NCBI GenBank assembly: GCA_018970965.1
Contig: JAGWVG010000056.1
Location: 1 to 8,923, forward strand
DNA from: Alphaproteobacteria bacterium
GTDB taxonomy: Bacteria > Pseudomonadota > Alphaproteobacteria > Sphingomonadales > Sphingomonadaceae
Length of the DNA stretch: 8,923 nt
Direction: 5' to 3'
Shown here: positions 6,238-8,923 of the stretch, one piece after another
Layout: every line of letters starts with the position of its first letter
Numbering within the stretch: position 1 is the first letter of the stretch
Position numbers and translations under genes: made by a program
Notes under the pieces: model-generated
Database searches by the model: none
The model's input: the letters and a program-made list of their open reading frames with translations, nothing else
Told to the model about the DNA's origin: nothing

Positions 6238-6941
6238 GGCGCGCAGTGCACCGAACCCACGCCCGACTTTTTAAGGTCGCATTTGGCCCCGCCGATGACG
6301 GAGACATTGCCCACCCCTGACACACCGCCGCTGGCCGTTTCAGAAACGCGGGCATCAATATTGCCAACCCCGGAGACCCGCAATTGTGCCGTGCGAGCTG
6401 CCAGATTGCGCGCGTCCACATTGCCAGACCCCGATACGCCGGCGTTAAGCTGGTCTGCCGTGCCATTGAGGCTGATATTGCCAGCACCGGAAAGGCGCAC
6501 ATCAAGGATGTTTACAGCCGCATTTCGGACTTTCAAATCGCCGGCACCCGACAGGCTGGCGGCAAAGCGCCCTCCTTTTACAGGCGCGCTGACATCCAAA
6601 TCCCCCGCGCCTGAGAGCGACGCTGCGCGGATCGCTGGCATCGTGACGGTGACTTGCGCACGGGTTTTGTTGTGGCGCCAATCCCAGTTCCAGCCCTTTT
6701 CTTGCTTGCGGCCAACTTTGAGCATGCCTTGCTCCACCCGGATATCGAGTTTGTCGAGCGCCTCTTGCGGGCCTTCCGCCTGCACCGAAAAGCCCGTGCT
6801 GGCGATCACACGGACCGAATCGGGGCCCTGCAGCGCCACCTGATCAAAATCACGGACATTGAAATTGGCCGTTGCGGCGGTGGCGGGGGCTTGTGTGCAA
6901 GCGGCAATGGCCAACATGCTGGCAGGGAAGAGCGCACGCAT
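6234..6941 (-). CDS. Head-GIN domain (DUF2807) lipoprotein with seven SGxG repeats
   Basis: A 235-residue exported protein. A short signal peptide ends in the lipobox IAAC, with the acylated cysteine at C15; the following T16 predicts sorting to the outer membrane. The rest matches the putative autotransporter-adhesin head-GIN domain (DUF2807), a right-handed beta-helix-like fold of unknown function. It opens with NFNVRDFDQVALQGPDSVRV (27-45). Seven S-G-x-G-[D/N/S]-[L/I/V] turns occur at about residues 110, 131, 151, 170, 190, 208 and 226, spaced 18-21 residues apart, as expected for one coil per repeat. Two cysteines near the end (C221, C233) could form a disulfide in the periplasm. ATG 6941 has AGGAG six bases further upstream. 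The gene appears to have its own promoter just after the carD terminator and to be monocistronic. Confidence 0.9.
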   Translation of the reverse strand: MRALFPASMLAIAACTQAPATAATANFNVRDFDQVALQGPDSVRVIASTGFSVQAEGPQEALDKLDIRVEQGMLKVGRKQEKGWNWDWRHNKTRAQVTVTMPAIRAASLSGAGDLDVSAPVKGGRFAASLSGAGDLKVRNAAVNILDVRLSGAGNISLNGTADQLNAGVSGSGNVDARNLAARTAQLRVSGVGNIDARVSETASGGVSGVGNVSVIGGAKCDLKKSGVGSVHCAP

Positions 6942-6967
6942 GGATATCTCCTATCTGTATTGCTGTT

Positions 6968-6996
6968 ATAATACACTAGGGCGTTTGACACCGCAA
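6968..6996 (-). promoter_or_regulatory. Putative sigma-70 promoter of the head-GIN lipoprotein gene
   Basis: On the minus strand TTGCGG (6996-6991) and TATTAT (6973-6968) are separated by exactly 17 bases; the -10 matches five of six consensus bases. Transcription would start near 6961, giving a leader of about 20 bases that contains the AGGAG ribosome site. It lies just past the carD terminator. A second TTGAC sits further upstream at 7006-7002. Confidence 0.5.
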
Positions 6997-7009
6997 GCGT
7001 CCGGTCAAG

Positions 7010-7034
7010 AAAAAGGGCGGCACATGGCCGCCCT
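7010..7034 (-). terminator. Rho-independent terminator of carD
   Basis: Read on the minus strand, AGGGCGGC (7034-7027) pairs with GCCGCCCT (7021-7014) around loop CATGT and runs into TTTTTC (7014-7009). It lies about 29 bases past the carD stop codon and separates carD from the lipoprotein gene. Confidence 0.85.
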
Positions 7035-7062
7035 ATTCCTTCAACATCTCATACGCCGCGGA

Positions 7063-7596
7063 TTAGGCGGCTTCGCTTGCCTTATGATATTGGGGCGCTG
7101 CTTTCTTCAAGATGTCGATGATCTTGGCGGCTGCCGCCTTCTCATCGGTCTGTTCCATTGCCGCCAATTCGCGGGCCAAGCGGCTCGTCGCGCCTTCAAA
7201 AATCTGGCGTTCAGAATAGCTTTGCTCTGGCGCATCTTCGGGACGGAACAAATCGCGCACCACTTCGGCAATCGACACCAGGTCGCCCGAATTGATCTTG
7301 GCTTCATATTCCTGCGCGCGGCGCGACCACATGGTGCGCTTCACCTTGGGCTTGCCCTTCAGCGTGGTCAAAGCTTCGCCCATCTGCTTGTCGGACGACA
7401 GCTTGCGCATGCCAACGCTTTCCGCCTTGTTGGTCGGAACCCGGAGAGTCATTTTCTCTTTTTCGAAGCGCAGCACATAAAGCTCCAGCTTCATGCCAGC
7501 GATTTCAGAGCTTTGAAGCTCAATCACGCGGCCGACGCCATGCTTGGGATAAACAACATAGTCGCCGACGACGAACTCAAGCGCGTTGGAAGACAT
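7063..7596 (-). CDS. carD: CarD family RNA polymerase-binding transcription regulator
   Basis: A 177-residue global transcription factor of the CarD/CdnL group. In known members the N-terminal Tudor-like domain binds the RNA polymerase beta subunit and the C-terminal helical domain contacts the promoter at the edge of the bubble, stabilising open complexes. Seen here: the N-terminal domain at about 1-65 with VGDYVVYPKHGVGRV (10-24) and YVLRFEKEKMTLRVP (40-54), then the C-terminal helices from about 75. W90 in MWSRRAQEYEAKINSGD corresponds to the minor-groove-wedging tryptophan (W85) of mycobacterial CarD. ATG 7596 is chosen because the domain starts there and AAAGG lies nine bases upstream. 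The frame stays open for 65 codons further upstream, but that stretch resembles nothing and overlaps the promoter. The gene has its own terminator and looks monocistronic. Confidence 0.95.
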   Translation of the reverse strand: MSSNALEFVVGDYVVYPKHGVGRVIELQSSEIAGMKLELYVLRFEKEKMTLRVPTNKAESVGMRKLSSDKQMGEALTTLKGKPKVKRTMWSRRAQEYEAKINSGDLVSIAEVVRDLFRPEDAPEQSYSERQIFEGATSRLARELAAMEQTDEKAAAAKIIDILKKAAPQYHKASEAA

Positions 7597-7703
7597 AATT
7601 TGCGACCTTTCTAACCGATAGTCCGCCACTCCCGACCAAAGCAGAAGGGCCGCCGCTGCGGCACCCTGCGCGAGAGATGAGGGGCTGGGACACTCCATTC
7701 GGT

Positions 7704-7729
7704 GCGGGTAAACCCCGCTGTCGCCGACA
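7704..7729. promoter_or_regulatory. Two adjacent dyads in the carD leader
   Basis: GCGGG-TAAAC-CCCGC (7704-7718) and TGTCG-C-CGACA (7719-7729) are perfect inverted repeats lying side by side, immediately downstream of the proposed carD -10 element on the minus strand. They would form the 5' end of the carD mRNA or act as an operator. The repeats are seen; the function is inferred. Confidence 0.35.
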
Positions 7730-7735
7730 AGTATA
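7730..7735 (-). promoter_or_regulatory. Candidate -10 element of the carD promoter
   Basis: The minus strand reads TATACT (7735-7730), five of six matches to TATAAT. No convincing -35 hexamer sits 16-18 bases upstream. A start near 7723 would give a leader of about 125 bases before the carD ATG. Confidence 0.35.
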
Positions 7736-7814
7736 ACAGAGTCGCAACAAAAATACCAGTGTCCTGCTAGACTTGTCGTCCAGAAGGGCAATCAGGCCGT
7801 TGCTGGATTGTCGA

Positions 7815-8923
7815 TCAGCTTGCTGGGCTAATCGTCGCAACGGGTGTGGCAACAGGGGCCAGAAGCTCGCTGCGCTTCTTGGCAAAGCTCGCGATGACAG
7901 GCACATCCCGCTTATACAAATCGGGGAAAGTCTGCAGCGCAGTGCTGCCCGCAGTCGCCACGGTGAAATAGCCGATATAGACGGGAATCGATTCTTTGAA
8001 GGGCGCTTTGGCAGTGTCGCCAGCGCGGATCAGCTGCACCAAATTCTCGGCAATACGTTCGCGCGCCAGATCATCATCCAGCCGCTCACCTGATTGCAGC
8101 AAGCTCAGCAGAATGCCCAATTCAAAGGCGCGCTCGGTGCGCAGGCACCCATGGCTATAGGCGCGCGGGTTGTTGGCGAACAAAGATTTTGCCGGCGTAT
8201 CGTGGAGGAAGATGGCATGCGGATTGGGCATGTCGATCTTCAACTGGCCCAGAGCAGCCATTGGCCCGGGCTTTTGCACCACAGCCAATGTCTTGCCCGT
8301 GCCCGTCCACACATAGCCCTTGGCGCGGGCCGCTGCTGGATCGCGCGCGATAAGCGGGCCAACTTCTTGGCGGATCACGCTTTGCGGCAAAATCCACGGC
8401 GGATGGACAACAATACCTGTTGCGGGCGCGGCCAACATGGGGGTTGGCGTATCGGGCTTGCCGACAATCACGCGATAGGCGGCAATGTTGCGGCCATAGG
8501 TGTTCACCCGCACCATATATTCGGGCACATTGGCGAGGACGTGCTTCACCCCCAAGGATTGCGGCAGCCAGCGCCAGCGATCCAAATTGGCCCGCAACAG
8601 CGCAATGCGCGCAGTCGCGCTGGCGGGCGTGCGGGCAAGTTCTGCCTTTAGCGCTGCATAGTCAGGATGCTTCGGTTCCAACCGCGCGAGGGCGCTCTCA
8701 ATATCATGGCTTTCCAGCGCCACGGCCAATGCAATGTCGAGTGGCAGGGTCTGCGCATCTGTATCGTCGACAAACCAATCACCGCGTGCGGCAATGGGCG
8801 TGCGCCCATCGCGCAAATCCGCAGCGACTTCGTTAAACAGGCGTGTCGCCAATGTGTTGAGCGCATCCCCTTCGCCCGCAGCCAGGGCCGCCTTGAGGGC
8901 AGCAGGCTCATAGTCCGCCGGGA
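7815..8923 (-). CDS. L,D-transpeptidase (YkuD domain, LdtD/YcbB-like), N-terminus beyond the window
   Basis: The visible 368 residues are the C-terminal part of an envelope enzyme that forms 3-3 cross-links in peptidoglycan or attaches proteins to it, using a catalytic cysteine. The frame remains open to the right edge, so the start and any signal peptide lie outside; an internal TTG at 8852 is not the true start. From the edge inward come an alpha-helical scaffold-like region, the family hallmark NLDRWRWLP followed by VLANVPEYMVRV, and then the YkuD domain. The catalytic motif is intact: IFLHDTP and AYSHGCLRTE, with the nucleophile Cys codon at 8145-8147. No separate peptidoglycan-binding repeat is obvious between scaffold and catalytic parts. 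The stop TGA is at 7817-7815; I see no clear terminator after it, so some read-through into carD on the same strand is possible. Confidence 0.93.
   Translation of the reverse strand, partial: PADYEPAALKAALAAGEGDALNTLATRLFNEVAADLRDGRTPIAARGDWFVDDTDAQTLPLDIALAVALESHDIESALARLEPKHPDYAALKAELARTPASATARIALLRANLDRWRWLPQSLGVKHVLANVPEYMVRVNTYGRNIAAYRVIVGKPDTPTPMLAAPATGIVVHPPWILPQSVIRQEVGPLIARDPAAARAKGYVWTGTGKTLAVVQKPGPMAALGQLKIDMPNPHAIFLHDTPAKSLFANNPRAYSHGCLRTERAFELGILLSLLQSGERLDDDLARERIAENLVQLIRAGDTAKAPFKESIPVYIGYFTVATAGSTALQTFPDLYKRDVPVIASFAKKRSELLAPVATPVATISPAS

Noticed and set aside
6216..6247. Possible hairpin at the DUF1489/lipoprotein convergent end
   Set aside because: CGCG/CGCG with a bulged CTG/CAG extension and an 11-base loop is weak, and there is no T-tract on either side.
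6290..6640. Repeated short similar segments suggesting a CRISPR or tandem repeat array
   Set aside because: The similarity comes from the degenerate SGxG protein repeats; spacing varies by codons and there are no identical DNA repeats.
6283..6843. Plus-strand 186-codon open frame antisense to the head-GIN lipoprotein
   Set aside because: The sense strand has a signal peptide, lipobox and regular family repeats. The antisense frame only mirrors the repetitive codons.
6859..7614. Plus-strand open frame of 251 codons antisense to carD and the lipoprotein start
   Set aside because: It runs through the carD terminator and the antisense of conserved CarD codons, and its composition is that of a shadow frame. 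carD on the minus strand is unambiguous.
7597..7791. N-terminal extension of carD by 65 codons
   Set aside because: The upstream part has no CarD similarity, no ribosome site at its candidate starts, and overlaps the probable promoter. ATG 7596 has a proper ribosome site and matches family N-termini.
8094..8651. Plus-strand 185-codon open frame antisense to the L,D-transpeptidase
   Set aside because: The catalytic SHGC motif and family hallmarks are on the minus strand; this frame is a shadow.

Overview
This looks like ordinary chromosomal DNA of an alphaproteobacterium, most likely a sphingomonad (order Sphingomonadales). The markers are a CarD-family RNA polymerase-binding regulator of the alphaproteobacterial type, a DUF1489 protein (a family I know essentially from Alphaproteobacteria), an MgtE magnesium channel and an LdtD/YcbB-like L,D-transpeptidase. 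Base composition is moderately GC-rich and even throughout, and codon use does not change between genes. I see no insertion sequence, phage gene, tRNA, rRNA, CRISPR array or other sign of recent transfer. Genus-level placement is inference.

Layout from left to right. Bases 1-114 hold only the leader of the first gene. On the plus strand a small ABM-fold monooxygenase-like protein (115-456) overlaps by 23 bases a 12-TM MFS exporter (434-1735), so the two form a tight operon. Next comes a 191-base gap (1736-1926) with a hairpin whose T-tract lies on the minus strand, a possible small RNA, and a dyad that fits a LysR operator. The LysR-type regulator follows (1927-2814, plus) and meets head-on, with a 4-base stop overlap, a cyclophilin gene (2811-3257, minus). 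A luciferase-like flavin monooxygenase gene (3293-4318, minus) lies just upstream of the cyclophilin on the same strand. A divergent 105-base spacer with two hairpins leads to mgtE (4424-5830, plus), whose stop overlaps the start of a DUF1489 gene (5830-6237). That gene again meets a minus-strand gene head-on, a head-GIN lipoprotein (6234-6941), with a 4-base stop overlap. Further minus-strand genes are carD (7063-7596), with its own terminator and a leader of over 100 bases, and an L,D-transpeptidase (7815 to beyond the window end) that is cut at its N-terminus.

Functionally this is a mixture of housekeeping and envelope genes: Mg2+ uptake, global transcription control, peptidoglycan cross-linking, protein folding, a surface lipoprotein and a possible detoxification/export pair. 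No clear multi-gene novel system is present. The less routine observations are the candidate minus-strand small RNA between the MFS and LysR genes, which would share its control region with the LysR gene, the structured leader of mgtE, the translational coupling of mgtE to a DUF of unknown function, and the hairpin built over the two stop codons of the lysR/cyclophilin pair.
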